A DNA stretch of 37,366 bases, taken from Polyangiaceae bacterium (GTDB lineage Bacteria; Myxococcota_A; Polyangia; Polyangiales; Polyangiaceae). The stretch is from positions 1-37,366 of the forward strand of contig JAJDAH010000437.1 in the NCBI GenBank assembly GCA_029261965.1, written 5' to 3'. Positions within the stretch are counted from its first letter, which is position 1; each line of letters begins with the position of its first letter. Shown here one piece after another: positions 6,502 through 14,768 of this stretch. The notes beneath the pieces are model-generated. The model worked only from the letters and a program-made list of their open reading frames with translations, was not told where the DNA came from and searched no databases. The position numbers and the translations under genes were made by a program.

Positions 6502-8877
6502 ATGTCCACCGCATTCGACCTGAAAGACCTCGACAGTGACATTCGCGCGCTCAAGCACGAGCCCGTGGACGTTGCGCAGTTCAGCCGGCCGGTGGATTGG
6601 CCGGCGCCGGGCGCGATCGACCTCGACGTGCACGACCTGCCGCACGCCTCCTCGACGACGGAGTGGTGGTACCAAAACACCCACCTCGTCGCCGAAGACG
6701 GGAAGCACTACTCGCTGTTCTGCGCGTTCTTCCGACAGATGAAGGGCTGGGACCCCGAAACGAAAGAGAAGCTTTACGCCCATTCGATCACGTGGGCGAT
6801 CACCGACGTCGACGCGAAGAAGTACGTGCATCACTCGGGCATCGATCAGAGCGCACCCGAGGAAGGTTTGAAGAGGATCACCCGCGGTCTAGGCGCGAAG
6901 GATCAGCGTCTGAACCGCGCCCTCGCCGAGGTTCTCGAACGCGGCAACGTGCCCTCGCCGGATCAGCTTTTCAAGGAGCGGGTTTTCGTGAACCTGCATC
7001 GCCTCGAGCTCGACTACGCGGGCGATACCTGGCGCAAGCAGGACGACGGGACCTATCGGCTTCATCTCTGGGACGAGGAGCGCAAGGCTGGTTGCGAGCT
7101 CGCGTTCGATCCGCTCAAGCCCCCGACGCGTCATGGCGACGACGGCGTGGTCCTCGGCGCCGACAGCGAGGTGATGTTCTACTATTTCATCCCGCGGTGC
7201 CAGGTGACGGGCCGTGTCACGTTCAATGGGGTCGAGTCTCCGATCAAAGTGGGCAGCGGTTGGATCGACCACGAGTTCGGGGTTGGCGACACGAGCATCC
7301 TCGAGGACGAGCTTCGGGACTCGCAGCGCACCGAGGAAGAGCTGAACGAGGTCCACGCCGAAAGGCGCGCTCAGAAGGAGGCGAGTGCCGTCGGCTGGGA
7401 CTGGTTGAGCTGTCAGCTCGACGACGGGACAGATGTCACGGTCTATCCGCTCAAGCACCTGCTGAGCAACGAGAGCGCGGGCGACCATTGCGTCGTCATC
7501 GATCCGCGTGGCCGGCGGAGCGTCCATCACGACATTACCTTCGAGGCGATCGAGTGGTGGCAGAGCACTCAGACGTTCTTCGAGTATCCGGTACGGTGGC
7601 GCGTGCACATTCCGAGCGCCGGCCTCGAGCTCGACGTCAAAGCGTCGTTCCCGGACCAGGAGTTCATCACGCTCATCAGTAAGCCGTCGTTCTGGGAAGG
7701 CCGCGTGCAGGTGGAGGGCACTCGCCGCGGCGCCGAGGTCAGTGGACCCGGATACATCGAGCGCAGCGGGTTCACGCCCTTCGAGGACCTCGACGGGTAC
7801 TTCAAAGCCGTAGGCAAGGTCATTCGCGCATCGATTGCCAAGGCGCTGCCTCTCGAGCCCGACTACGAGACCGCTCGGGACCTCATCGCGAGTGAGGAGC
7901 GCGACCACTACATGGACGGGCTCGACCTCGAGCAGCTCGGCCGTACGCTCATCGCCCCCATCCGGGAAATGACCGACCGCGGAGGCAAGGGTTGGCGCTC
8001 TTACGCGGCGATCACTTGTTGCGACATCGTTGGAGGAGATTCCCGCAACTTCGTCCAGTGGTTGTGCATGCCCGAGATGATGCACGTGGGCTCACTAATC
8101 GTGGACGACGTGCAAGACAAGTCGACCATCCGGCGCGGCGGACCCTGCGCCCACCTGATGTACGGCGAAGCTCAAGCGATCAACTCGGGCACTGCCGCCT
8201 ACTTCGCCACCCAAAAGATGCTCGTCAATTCGCCGCATCTATCCGACGCCAGCCGGCTTCGCATCTACGACCTCTACTTCGAGGCCATGCGCGCCGGGCA
8301 TGCCGGTCAGGCGATCGATCTCGACGGATTCGATGGCATGATGGATCACGTCGTCGCGAGCGGTGACGCTGCGGAGCTCGAGAAGCGAATCCTCTGCGTT
8401 CACCTTCTCAAGACGGCGGCTCCCGCCGGCGCGCTCAGCCGAATGGGCGCCATCGCCGGTGACGGGACGGATCAACAGGTCGAGGCGCTGGGGAACTTCT
8501 TCGAGAAGCTCGGCCTGTCCTTCCAGATCATCGACGACGTGCTCAATCTCCGAGGCTTCAAAGGGGACCTGAAGAGCAAGGGAGAAGACATCCAGCAGGG
8601 CAAGATCACATTGCCTGTCGCAAAAGCGTTTGGCCGGATGTGCCTGGACGACCGACGCTGGGTCCACGAGACTCTACGGACCAAGCCCGAGGATCCCGAG
8701 GTCGTTCAAGCCGTCATCGACAAACTCGAGGAATGCGGTGCGATCGAAGCTTGCCTGCAGGAAGCCAAGGACATGGTCGAGCAGGCCTGGCAACAACTCG
8801 AGCCCACGGTCGAAGACACGCTGGCCAAGCTGATGTTGCGGGCCTTCAGCTGGTTCATTCTCGAACGGCATTACTGA
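6502..8877 (+). CDS. CrtC/AttH-like lipocalin-fold enzyme fused to polyprenyl diphosphate synthase
   Basis: The product is 791 residues from ATG at 6502, with GAGG 6 bases upstream and 21 bp after the LolA-like gene. Residues 40-425 match the CrtC/AttH (hydroxyneurosporene synthase-like) double lipocalin: Glu-Trp-Trp-Tyr-Gln-Asn (54-59), Gly-Trp-Ile-Asp-His-Glu-Phe-Gly (253-260), Gly-Trp-Asp-Trp (298-301), Phe-Trp-Glu-Gly (397-400) and Gly-Tyr-Ile-Glu (417-420). Relatives hydrate or cyclise isoprenoids. Residues 480-791 are a trans-polyprenyl synthase: Gly-Lys-Gly-Trp-Arg (495-499), first Asp motif Asp-Asp-Val-Gln-Asp (535-539), Gly-Gln-Ala-Ile-Asp (602-606) and second motif Asp-Asp-Val-Leu-Asn (678-682), followed by a Lys-Gly-Glu-Asp...Gly-Lys segment. 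Gly530, the fifth residue before the first motif, leaves room for products longer than C15. The fusion would make a prenyl diphosphate and possibly tailor it. The codon bias matches the neighbours. Confidence 0.88.
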   Translation: MSTAFDLKDLDSDIRALKHEPVDVAQFSRPVDWPAPGAIDLDVHDLPHASSTTEWWYQNTHLVAEDGKHYSLFCAFFRQMKGWDPETKEKLYAHSITWAITDVDAKKYVHHSGIDQSAPEEGLKRITRGLGAKDQRLNRALAEVLERGNVPSPDQLFKERVFVNLHRLELDYAGDTWRKQDDGTYRLHLWDEERKAGCELAFDPLKPPTRHGDDGVVLGADSEVMFYYFIPRCQVTGRVTFNGVESPIKVGSGWIDHEFGVGDTSILEDELRDSQRTEEELNEVHAERRAQKEASAVGWDWLSCQLDDGTDVTVYPLKHLLSNESAGDHCVVIDPRGRRSVHHDITFEAIEWWQSTQTFFEYPVRWRVHIPSAGLELDVKASFPDQEFITLISKPSFWEGRVQVEGTRRGAEVSGPGYIERSGFTPFEDLDGYFKAVGKVIRASIAKALPLEPDYETARDLIASEERDHYMDGLDLEQLGRTLIAPIREMTDRGGKGWRSYAAITCCDIVGGDSRNFVQWLCMPEMMHVGSLIVDDVQDKSTIRRGGPCAHLMYGEAQAINSGTAAYFATQKMLVNSPHLSDASRLRIYDLYFEAMRAGHAGQAIDLDGFDGMMDHVVASGDAAELEKRILCVHLLKTAAPAGALSRMGAIAGDGTDQQVEALGNFFEKLGLSFQIIDDVLNLRGFKGDLKSKGEDIQQGKITLPVAKAFGRMCLDDRRWVHETLRTKPEDPEVVQAVIDKLEECGAIEACLQEAKDMVEQAWQQLEPTVEDTLAKLMLRAFSWFILERHY

Positions 8878-8970
8878 GCACCTCGCGCATCGCCGGGACT
8901 GAGCCGAGTAGCCGCAAACACCCGATAGCCACAAAAGGGGTGGACATCATCCGCGCCCTGGAGGACACCC

Positions 8971-10479
8971 GTGACCGGAAAGAACGGAATCAGCGTGACT
9001 AAACCTCGTGTCGGCGTCAGTGGACTGAGTCTTTACGTACCTCCTCTTCGAGTGGACCTCGAGAAGTGGTGCGAGTGGACGGGCAACCCTTGGGGCAAGA
9101 TCAACAAGGTCGTGGGGCGGAGCTTCCGCATGCCGTCACCGGACGAAAACGTCTACACGATGACGGCGAATGCCGCGCTTCGGCTGATCGTTCAGAACGA
9201 CGTCGATCCAGAGAGCATTGGCTTTCTCGCCCTCGGTACCGAGAGCTCGAAAGACAACTCTGCGGGAGCCGTCATCGTGAGAGGCATGCTGGACCGTGCG
9301 CTCGAGAAGCGGGGACTGTCGCGCCTGAGCCGCCACTGCGAAGTGCCGGAGTTCAAGCACGCCTGTCTCGGTGGCGTGTATGGGCTCAAGGGGGCCCTCC
9401 GCTACGTGACGACGGACGGATCCGGTCGGAAGGCACTCGTCGTATGCGGCGATGTTGCCGAGTACGAACGCGGTAGCACCGGCGAGCAGACTCAAGGAGC
9501 TGGCGCTGTCGGCATGCTCGTCGAAGAAGACGCCAAGCTCTTCCACGTCGACCTAAAGAACGCCGGTAGTGCGAGCGACTACCGCGGACCCGACTTCCGG
9601 AAACCGATGAGCCGCATGTTCAAGTCGGGTTATTCGGAAGGTACGACGCGCATGCACGACTTCCCCGTGTTCAGCGGGAAGTATTCGACGTTCGCCTACA
9701 TCGACGAAACCGTTCAAGCGATGAGCGGCATGCTCGACAAGCTCGGGGTTGGCGGAAAAGAGTTCTATCGCAACATTCGGGCAATCTTCTTTCATCGCCC
9801 CTACGCGATGATGCCGGTTCAGGGTCTGGCCTTTCTCTACGTCCGTGCCCTCGCCGGGGCGATGACCGACAGCGACGAGGACAAAGCCAAGCTCGCCAAG
9901 TTCTGCGAGGAGAGCGGAGCGTCGATCGACCAGGTACTCGCCGAGGGCGAGACCAAACCCGATCTCTACGGAGATCTGCTCGAAGGCAAACCGCTACAGG
10001 ATCCGTACCCGCACACGGCCATGGTCGCGGGGTATCTGCGAAAGACGGACTACTTCAAGGGGATCTTGGGTGACAAGATGAGCCTCGGCGCCGATGGCGC
10101 CATGGACCTCGGCAATCTCTACACCGCGGCGCTGCCAGCATGGCTCGCGAGCGGTTTCGAGGAAGCGCTCGACAAGAACGACGATCTAGCCGGCAAGAAG
10201 TTGCTCGCGGTGGGCTACGGCTCCGGCGATGCCGCCGAAGCTATTCCGCTGACGGTGGCTGACGAATGGAAAGAGGCGGCGTCGAGGATCGGGTTCAAGA
10301 AGGCATTCGAAGGTGCGCTCGACCTGACGAAAGAGCAGTACGAAGGCCTGCACGACAAACACGAATTGCCCGACCTCGAAGTTCCCAAGAGTGACCGCTT
10401 CGTCATCACGCACGTGGGCGAGAAGCACGAAGCGAGCTTTCAGGATCTCGGCGTCGAGTACTACGACTACGTGCAGTAA
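8971..10479 (+). CDS. hydroxymethylglutaryl-CoA synthase family protein
   Basis: The product is 502 residues from GTG at 8971, preceded by a strong GGAGG at 8960-8964. It is a thiolase-fold HMG-CoA synthase, which condenses acetyl-CoA with acetoacetyl-CoA to HMG-CoA, the entry to the mevalonate route. The catalytic triad is in place: Glu91 in Gly-Thr-Glu-Ser, the nucleophile Cys132 in His-Ala-Cys-Leu-Gly-Gly, and His275 in Phe-Phe-His-Arg-Pro-Tyr. At about 500 residues it is longer than the usual 380-400 of bacterial MvaS and nearer eukaryotic lengths. It is the last gene of the run, 93 bp after the prenyl synthase fusion. It could feed mevalonate synthesis for that enzyme. A beta-branching or isovaleryl-CoA-type role, as some myxobacterial homologues have, cannot be excluded. 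Confidence 0.85.
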   Translation: MTGKNGISVTKPRVGVSGLSLYVPPLRVDLEKWCEWTGNPWGKINKVVGRSFRMPSPDENVYTMTANAALRLIVQNDVDPESIGFLALGTESSKDNSAGAVIVRGMLDRALEKRGLSRLSRHCEVPEFKHACLGGVYGLKGALRYVTTDGSGRKALVVCGDVAEYERGSTGEQTQGAGAVGMLVEEDAKLFHVDLKNAGSASDYRGPDFRKPMSRMFKSGYSEGTTRMHDFPVFSGKYSTFAYIDETVQAMSGMLDKLGVGGKEFYRNIRAIFFHRPYAMMPVQGLAFLYVRALAGAMTDSDEDKAKLAKFCEESGASIDQVLAEGETKPDLYGDLLEGKPLQDPYPHTAMVAGYLRKTDYFKGILGDKMSLGADGAMDLGNLYTAALPAWLASGFEEALDKNDDLAGKKLLAVGYGSGDAAEAIPLTVADEWKEAASRIGFKKAFEGALDLTKEQYEGLHDKHELPDLEVPKSDRFVITHVGEKHEASFQDLGVEYYDYVQ

Positions 10480-10480
10480 G

Positions 10481-11392
10481 TCATCGACACTCGGCAATGC
10501 CGGGGGCGACGCCATCGCACGCGGCCATGCAATCGTCCATCGGCGCCGCAGTGCAGCTCGAGCTTTCCAGCTTTGCGCAGCACGCCAAGAGGCTTCCCCA
10601 GCCCTCGACGCAGGGCATCGTTGCGACGGCAGGGTCGTAGGCCGAGACGCCGAACCGTCGCTCGTCGCATTCGGCCACGCAGTCTTGCACCGAGCTACCG
10701 CAGAGCTTGGTCGTATTCTCGCAGGCGCGGCGACACGAGCCGACTTCGTACAGCTGGTCGAGCCGTGCGACGAGCTCGGTGGCGGCGGGACCGTCGTAGG
10801 TGAAGCCGATGCCGGAGCCGCTGTCGAGCCGCCCCCGTTCGCGGTCGCATAGCGCCACGAAGTCGGCAGAGCGGGATGCGGGATCCAACTCGCACGCGTC
10901 GATGATGTCGCCGGGTAGCGGGTGCGGCACCACTTGATTGATGTTCGGCGGAGCGTAGACGAACTCGAGTTGAGCGTGCAGCCAGCGAGTGAATGCGAAA
11001 GCGTGCTCGGGCAGCATGTCGTTGATCTTGGCGACGGTGTCGGGGTTCGACACGTCGCAGAGAGAGTATTCGTCGACTAGCGCGACGAGGCCCGGGTCAT
11101 CCGCGGAGTCGCGCTTGCACACCGGATGGAAGTACGCGGCGTCATCGATGCGCGGCAGCGTGTACGCGCTCTTTTCGTCGACGGCGTAGACCCGCCAGTA
11201 CTCGCGCGCGAGCGGGCTCCGGCAATCGTTCAACCACGGGTCGGTCGTCGAAAAGCCGGGGCGGGCCTCCGATGTGGAGCTCGAGCAATTCCCCGATGGG
11301 TTGTCGATGGTCGATGGCTCCGACGACGAGTCGGAGCAGCCCAACACGATCGCGAGACACGCGGTGGCGATGACGTATGTCGTTGAATCCAT
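10481..11392 (-). CDS. lipoprotein of unknown function, Cys-rich C-terminus
   Basis: The product is 303 residues from the ATG at 11392, chosen over the frame start at 11416 because it puts the signal peptide at the N-terminus. The lipobox Val-Leu-Gly-Cys19 is clear. A low-complexity Ser-rich stretch (20-45) follows. The middle contains Trp-x-Asn-Asp-Cys and Trp-Leu-His-Ala-Gln-Leu, and the last 90 residues hold about ten Cys, spaced Cys-x3-Cys and Cys-x3-Cys-Asp like the small lipoproteins near the left edge. It converges with the HMG-CoA synthase gene with a single base between stop codons. Function unknown. Confidence 0.75.
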   Translation of the reverse strand: MDSTTYVIATACLAIVLGCSDSSSEPSTIDNPSGNCSSSTSEARPGFSTTDPWLNDCRSPLAREYWRVYAVDEKSAYTLPRIDDAAYFHPVCKRDSADDPGLVALVDEYSLCDVSNPDTVAKINDMLPEHAFAFTRWLHAQLEFVYAPPNINQVVPHPLPGDIIDACELDPASRSADFVALCDRERGRLDSGSGIGFTYDGPAATELVARLDQLYEVGSCRRACENTTKLCGSSVQDCVAECDERRFGVSAYDPAVATMPCVEGWGSLLACCAKLESSSCTAAPMDDCMAACDGVAPGIAECR

Positions 11393-11525
11393 GGTAGAGG
11401 TCGGCTCTTCACCCACCGTCCGGTGAGACTCCGCGGTGGAACGCGCAGAGGCCAGCTGTTACGGTAAGCCCTCCAGTCGCGAAGTGCCAATGAGTTTGAC
11501 TGGAAACGTTGGACAAGGAACGCCG

Positions 11526-12227
11526 ATGCTTCATCTCTACGTGCCAGCGTCGCTTCGTCACTTCGCTCCTCGGCGTGCGGCAAAGGACCCGTGCGTCCCG
11601 CTGTACTACGACCTGACTCACGCCTTGCGGCCCCGCCTCGCCGTCGATCTCGGAGCGGGGCATTGTTCGGCGTTCTTCGCGATTTGCGACGCGGTGAAGG
11701 AGCACGATTTCGACTGCGCCTGCTACGCGTTCGAGCCGTGGGCAGAAAAGCCCGAGGGCGACGAGCCACGTTTCAATCCTCTGATCCTGCATGGTCGTCG
11801 CTACCACATGGGCATCTCGTACTTCGTCAAGCTGGAGCCGGTGAAAGCCCTCGCGCACTTCGATGACGGTATGATCGACCTCCTTCGTGTCGACGCCAGT
11901 CGCGGCTTGATACCCGCCGAGCAGCTCGAGCAATGGCGTCGCCGCGTTTCCCCGACCGGTGCGTTGGTCGTCGACGGACTCCACACTCCGGAGGGGCAGG
12001 AGTTTTGGCGGGCCGCAGGTCAGCCGGAGCAGGGGTTTCGCTATCGTCGGATCGTGGTGCTCGTCGGTGGCGAGGTCGACCGAAGCGCGCGTTTGCTCGA
12101 CCTACTGAGCGACTCTGGGGAACATGCCGACCTGCGTGGCTTCTACGAGCACGTCGCCGATCATCACCGGATGCGTCAGGACGTGGATGCGGTTGGTTTC
12201 GCCAGCGCGAAAAAGGCGAAACGTTGA
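11526..12227 (+). CDS. class I SAM-dependent methyltransferase-like protein
   Basis: The product is 233 residues from the ATG at 11526, which follows AAGGA at 11515-11519 with ideal spacing; ATG 11490 or 11436 would add up to 30 residues. It resembles the Methyltransf_24 group: Ala-Val-Asp-Leu-Gly-Ala-Gly-His (motif I, about 38-45), Tyr-Ala-Phe-Glu-Pro-Trp (post I) and Ile-Asp-Leu-Leu-Arg-Val-Asp-Ala with a downstream Gly-Ala-Leu-Val-Val-Asp-Gly-Leu-His. The usual Asp-Gly-x-His pair of the active relatives is here Asp-Ala-Ser, so catalysis is not assured. It overlaps the next gene by 4 bases and is its paralogue, so the two are translated together. It probably acts on a sugar or small molecule; the substrate is unknown. 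Confidence 0.7.
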   Translation: MLHLYVPASLRHFAPRRAAKDPCVPLYYDLTHALRPRLAVDLGAGHCSAFFAICDAVKEHDFDCACYAFEPWAEKPEGDEPRFNPLILHGRRYHMGISYFVKLEPVKALAHFDDGMIDLLRVDASRGLIPAEQLEQWRRRVSPTGALVVDGLHTPEGQEFWRAAGQPEQGFRYRRIVVLVGGEVDRSARLLDLLSDSGEHADLRGFYEHVADHHRMRQDVDAVGFASAKKAKR

Positions 12228-12949
12228 TCTTCTTGCCGCCGTCGGTTCGTGGGTTTCAAGCCCGATACATCGTGTTCAGCACCTGGATGGACCACCTGCC
12301 GTTCGGCTACGACCTCGTCGATGCGCTACGGCCGTCCGTCGTGGTCGAGCTGGGTACCCAAGCGGGGCTCTCCTACTTCGTACTGTGCCAATCCGTAGCG
12401 GAGAATCAGATCCCTGCGAAGTGTTTCGCCGTCGATACCTGGCGCGGCGATGGCCACACCGGGGCATACGACGACGCGACGTTTCGAAAGGTGGACGCAC
12501 ACAACTCCGAGCACTACTCGGAGTTCTCGACGTTGCTCAGGATGCTCTTCGAAGAGGCCGTGCCGCGCTTCGACGAGGAGTCCATCGACCTTCTCCACAT
12601 CGACGGGTTTCACTCGTACGAGGCCGTACGCGACGATTTCGAGACCTGGTATCCGAAGGTGCGCCCCGGGGGGGTCGTGATCTTTCACGATGTGATGGCT
12701 CGTCTGGCCGACTTCGGCGCCTGGCGCTTCTGGCGCGAGATCGCTGGCAAGCACGACTCTTTCATGTTCAACCACGGGTTCGGCCTCGGCGTTCTCCGGA
12801 AACCCGGCGGGCCAAGCATCGATGCGCCGCTTCTTCGGTTGATTTTCGACGGTACACCCGAAGAGCACGAGCGGCTGAGGGCGTTCTACATCCACGCGGC
12901 GGAGTATCAAGACCTGCTGCGGCGGGTCGCCCGCAACAACAAGAGCTGA
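12224..12949 (+). CDS. class I SAM-dependent methyltransferase (Methyltransf_24-like)
   Basis: The product is about 241 residues. The start is assigned to TTG 12224, which overlaps the preceding TGA in TTGA and lets the protein begin Leu-Ile-Phe-Leu-Pro-Pro-Ser, parallel to the paralogue's Leu-His-Leu-Tyr-Val-Pro-Ala-Ser. The next ATG (12287) would cut into the conserved region. Motifs are Val-Val-Glu-Leu-Gly-Thr-Gln-Ala-Gly-Leu-Ser-Tyr (SAM binding), Ala-Val-Asp-Thr-Trp, Asp-Leu-Leu-His-Ile-Asp-Gly-Phe-His-Ser-Tyr and Pro-Gly-Gly-Val-Val-Ile-Phe-His-Asp, which are textbook for this group. Genes of this type frequently sit in glycan or O-antigen-like decoration loci, as here beside glycosyltransferase and sulfotransferase genes. 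The substrate is unknown. Confidence 0.82.
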   Translation: MIFLPPSVRGFQARYIVFSTWMDHLPFGYDLVDALRPSVVVELGTQAGLSYFVLCQSVAENQIPAKCFAVDTWRGDGHTGAYDDATFRKVDAHNSEHYSEFSTLLRMLFEEAVPRFDEESIDLLHIDGFHSYEAVRDDFETWYPKVRPGGVVIFHDVMARLADFGAWRFWREIAGKHDSFMFNHGFGLGVLRKPGGPSIDAPLLRLIFDGTPEEHERLRAFYIHAAEYQDLLRRVARNNKS

Positions 12950-12951
12950 AC

Positions 12952-13788
12952 TCAGTCGCGTTCGGACGGCAGGTTCTGCCAGTCCGTGCCGAAGACGCGC
13001 TCGGTTGTCGGCGGGCGCTTGGCGGTGAAGTAGTAGGTGGCGATGGATTGCCGCATCGTTCCCGTCGGGCAAGTCAATGGATGCGGATGCCCGTGGTAGG
13101 AATCGTCCGTCGTATTGAAAATGACGCAGCGATTCGCGATCGGCAGGATGCGCTGAACGCATTCGCTCATATCGTCGTTCCACAGTTCGAGGTGCCCGCC
13201 GTAGTCTTCTTGCCAATCCTTGTTCATGTACAAGAGCAAGTTGACCTCGCGGTTCAAGTAGAGGTTCGGGTGCAAACGGTAGTCGGCATGCACTCGCAGT
13301 AGGCCACCGCGTTCGACCATGTGCACACCGCCCCCCTGCAGGAGGTTGTCCGCGACGAGGGCCTCGATGCCCGTCAGCTCTTGCAGCATCAACGTGAACG
13401 GACCGCAATTTATCTCGCCGAGGAAAAGCCGCAGATCGGGCTGCATAAACAGCAGGTTGTCCAGGTGGTGTTTGTTCGCTTGAGCCATGCGACCGTCGTC
13501 CAACTTGGTCGTCAGGTTCCCCCAGTGGATGCGCTCGTCGTGCACGTCGGGCAGCGCGGCATGAATGCGTTCGAAGCTCTCGGGCGGCAGAAAATCGTCG
13601 ATGACGACGTGTGGAAACGGTTTGGCGTTCTGGTATTCGGCGCTGCGTGACTTCGCGATGTCGAGAAAGCGCGGGAAATCCAGAAACGTGTCTCGCGCGG
13701 CCTCCGTGGGGAAGTGCTGAAGAAACCTCTTTTGAAGCATCACCCGCATGATGCGTTCTGCTTGAGTCAGTTCGTCTTCGGGCGGCAT
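12952..13788 (-). CDS. 2-oxoglutarate/Fe(II)-dependent oxygenase
   Basis: The product is 278 residues from ATG at 13788. The C-terminal half is a prolyl-4-hydroxylase-like jelly roll. Iron ligands are His167-Ala-Asp169 and His232 (in Ser-Tyr-His-Gly-His-Pro), and the 2-oxoglutarate-binding Arg246 lies in Thr-Met-Arg-Gln-Ser-Ile. The Tyr-Gly-Gly-His-Leu-Glu-Leu-Trp block (196-203) is the typical strand before the distal His. The family hydroxylates proteins, sugars or small molecules. It is convergent with the methyltransferase pair, with 2 bp between stops, and divergent from a TylF-type methyltransferase. It probably adds a hydroxyl that the neighbouring methyl- or sulfotransferases then modify (inference). 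Confidence 0.85.
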   Translation of the reverse strand: MPPEDELTQAERIMRVMLQKRFLQHFPTEAARDTFLDFPRFLDIAKSRSAEYQNAKPFPHVVIDDFLPPESFERIHAALPDVHDERIHWGNLTTKLDDGRMAQANKHHLDNLLFMQPDLRLFLGEINCGPFTLMLQELTGIEALVADNLLQGGGVHMVERGGLLRVHADYRLHPNLYLNREVNLLLYMNKDWQEDYGGHLELWNDDMSECVQRILPIANRCVIFNTTDDSYHGHPHPLTCPTGTMRQSIATYYFTAKRPPTTERVFGTDWQNLPSERD

Positions 13789-13873
13789 CGATGCAACCGT
13801 TCGCGCGGAAAGGCTAACACGGGCGGCGAGCTGTCGGCCACGGACTGGCGCGCGCCTGTGCTATCGTCGCAGG

Positions 13874-14767
13874 GTGCGCAACGAGCCCGTGAAGCTCAGC
13901 CTCGCCGCGCCGGAGGTACGCTGTCCACTCACCGGCGCGGCCGCTCGTTACGTCATGTTGCTCAAGCGGTCGGTGCTCGGCGAGCTGGACCCGGAGAAGC
14001 AGCTTCGCCTCGCCTATCTGAGGTGGTGCGCCGAAGGCAATGCCAGGTTCGAGCGTGGACGCCTGCATGACGTTCGCGCGCACGACGACCCCCGATTCGC
14101 CGAAGTTTTGGGTGCCATGAGGGAGGGCCGCCCCCCGGATTGGGACATCGATCAGCTGGGGTTTGCCTTGACCATGTCCGGCCGGCAGAGGATCGAGAAC
14201 GTAGAAAGCTGCGTCTACGACCTCATCGAGCGGCGGATCCCGGGAGACTTCATCGAATGCGGGGTGTGGCGCGGTGGCGTGGTGATTTTCATGCGTGGTT
14301 TGCTCGAGGCCCTGGGAGTTGGGGACCGCGTCGTTTGGGCGGCGGACTCCTTCGCGGGCCAGCCCCCGCCCCTCGCGAGTCCGGACTTGGACATGGGCGA
14401 GGACCTCACGAAGAACGTCACGCGATCACTCGCAGTGGACTTGGCGACGGTGAAAAGGAACCTCTCGGCCCACGAGTTGTTGGACGACCAGGTCGCGTTC
14501 CTCGAAGGATGGTTTCGATTGACGTTGCCCAAAGCGCCCATCGATCGACTCGCGCTTCTGCGGGTCGACGGAAACATGTACACGTCGACGGACCACGCGC
14601 TCGACGCCCTGTACGACCGGGTCAGCGAGGGCGGCTATGTCATCGTTGGGGACTATGGGCTGCCGAACAGCCGGCGGGCCGTCGACGACTTTCGAAGCCG
14701 ACGTGGCATTTTCGAGCCACTGTTCGCGATCGATTGGTCGGGCGCGCTGTGGCGTAAGGGCGGCTGA
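13874..14767 (+). CDS. TylF/MycF-family O-methyltransferase, divergent metal site
   Basis: The product is 297 residues from GTG 13874; a GTG at 13889 is an alternative, and neither has a strong ribosome binding site. Family landmarks are Met-Ser-Gly-Arg (101-104), Gly-Asp-Phe-Ile-Glu-Cys-Gly-Val-Trp-Arg-Gly-Gly (124-135, SAM loop), Ala-Asp-Ser-Phe (157-160) and Leu-Glu-Gly-Trp-Phe (210-214). TylF and MycF methylate deoxysugar hydroxyls using Mg2+. Here the metal-binding motif reads Asp232-Gly-Asn234 instead of Asp-Gly-Asp, and Gly259-Asp260-Tyr instead of Asp-Asp-Tyr, while the paralogue at 16605 keeps both. Activity may therefore be altered or lost. Its stop is one base from that of the convergent glycosyltransferase gene. 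Confidence 0.85.
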   Translation: MRNEPVKLSLAAPEVRCPLTGAAARYVMLLKRSVLGELDPEKQLRLAYLRWCAEGNARFERGRLHDVRAHDDPRFAEVLGAMREGRPPDWDIDQLGFALTMSGRQRIENVESCVYDLIERRIPGDFIECGVWRGGVVIFMRGLLEALGVGDRVVWAADSFAGQPPPLASPDLDMGEDLTKNVTRSLAVDLATVKRNLSAHELLDDQVAFLEGWFRLTLPKAPIDRLALLRVDGNMYTSTDHALDALYDRVSEGGYVIVGDYGLPNSRRAVDDFRSRRGIFEPLFAIDWSGALWRKGG

Positions 14768-14768
14768 G

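Noticed and set aside
5659-8085. Two long minus-strand frames (5659-6834 and 6889-8085)
   Set aside because: They are antisense to the LolA-like and prenyl-synthase genes, whose products have clear motifs; the antisense products do not.
12326-13408. 360-codon minus-strand frame
   Set aside because: It overlaps the methyltransferase at 12224 and the oxygenase gene, both with intact family motifs; its own product has none.
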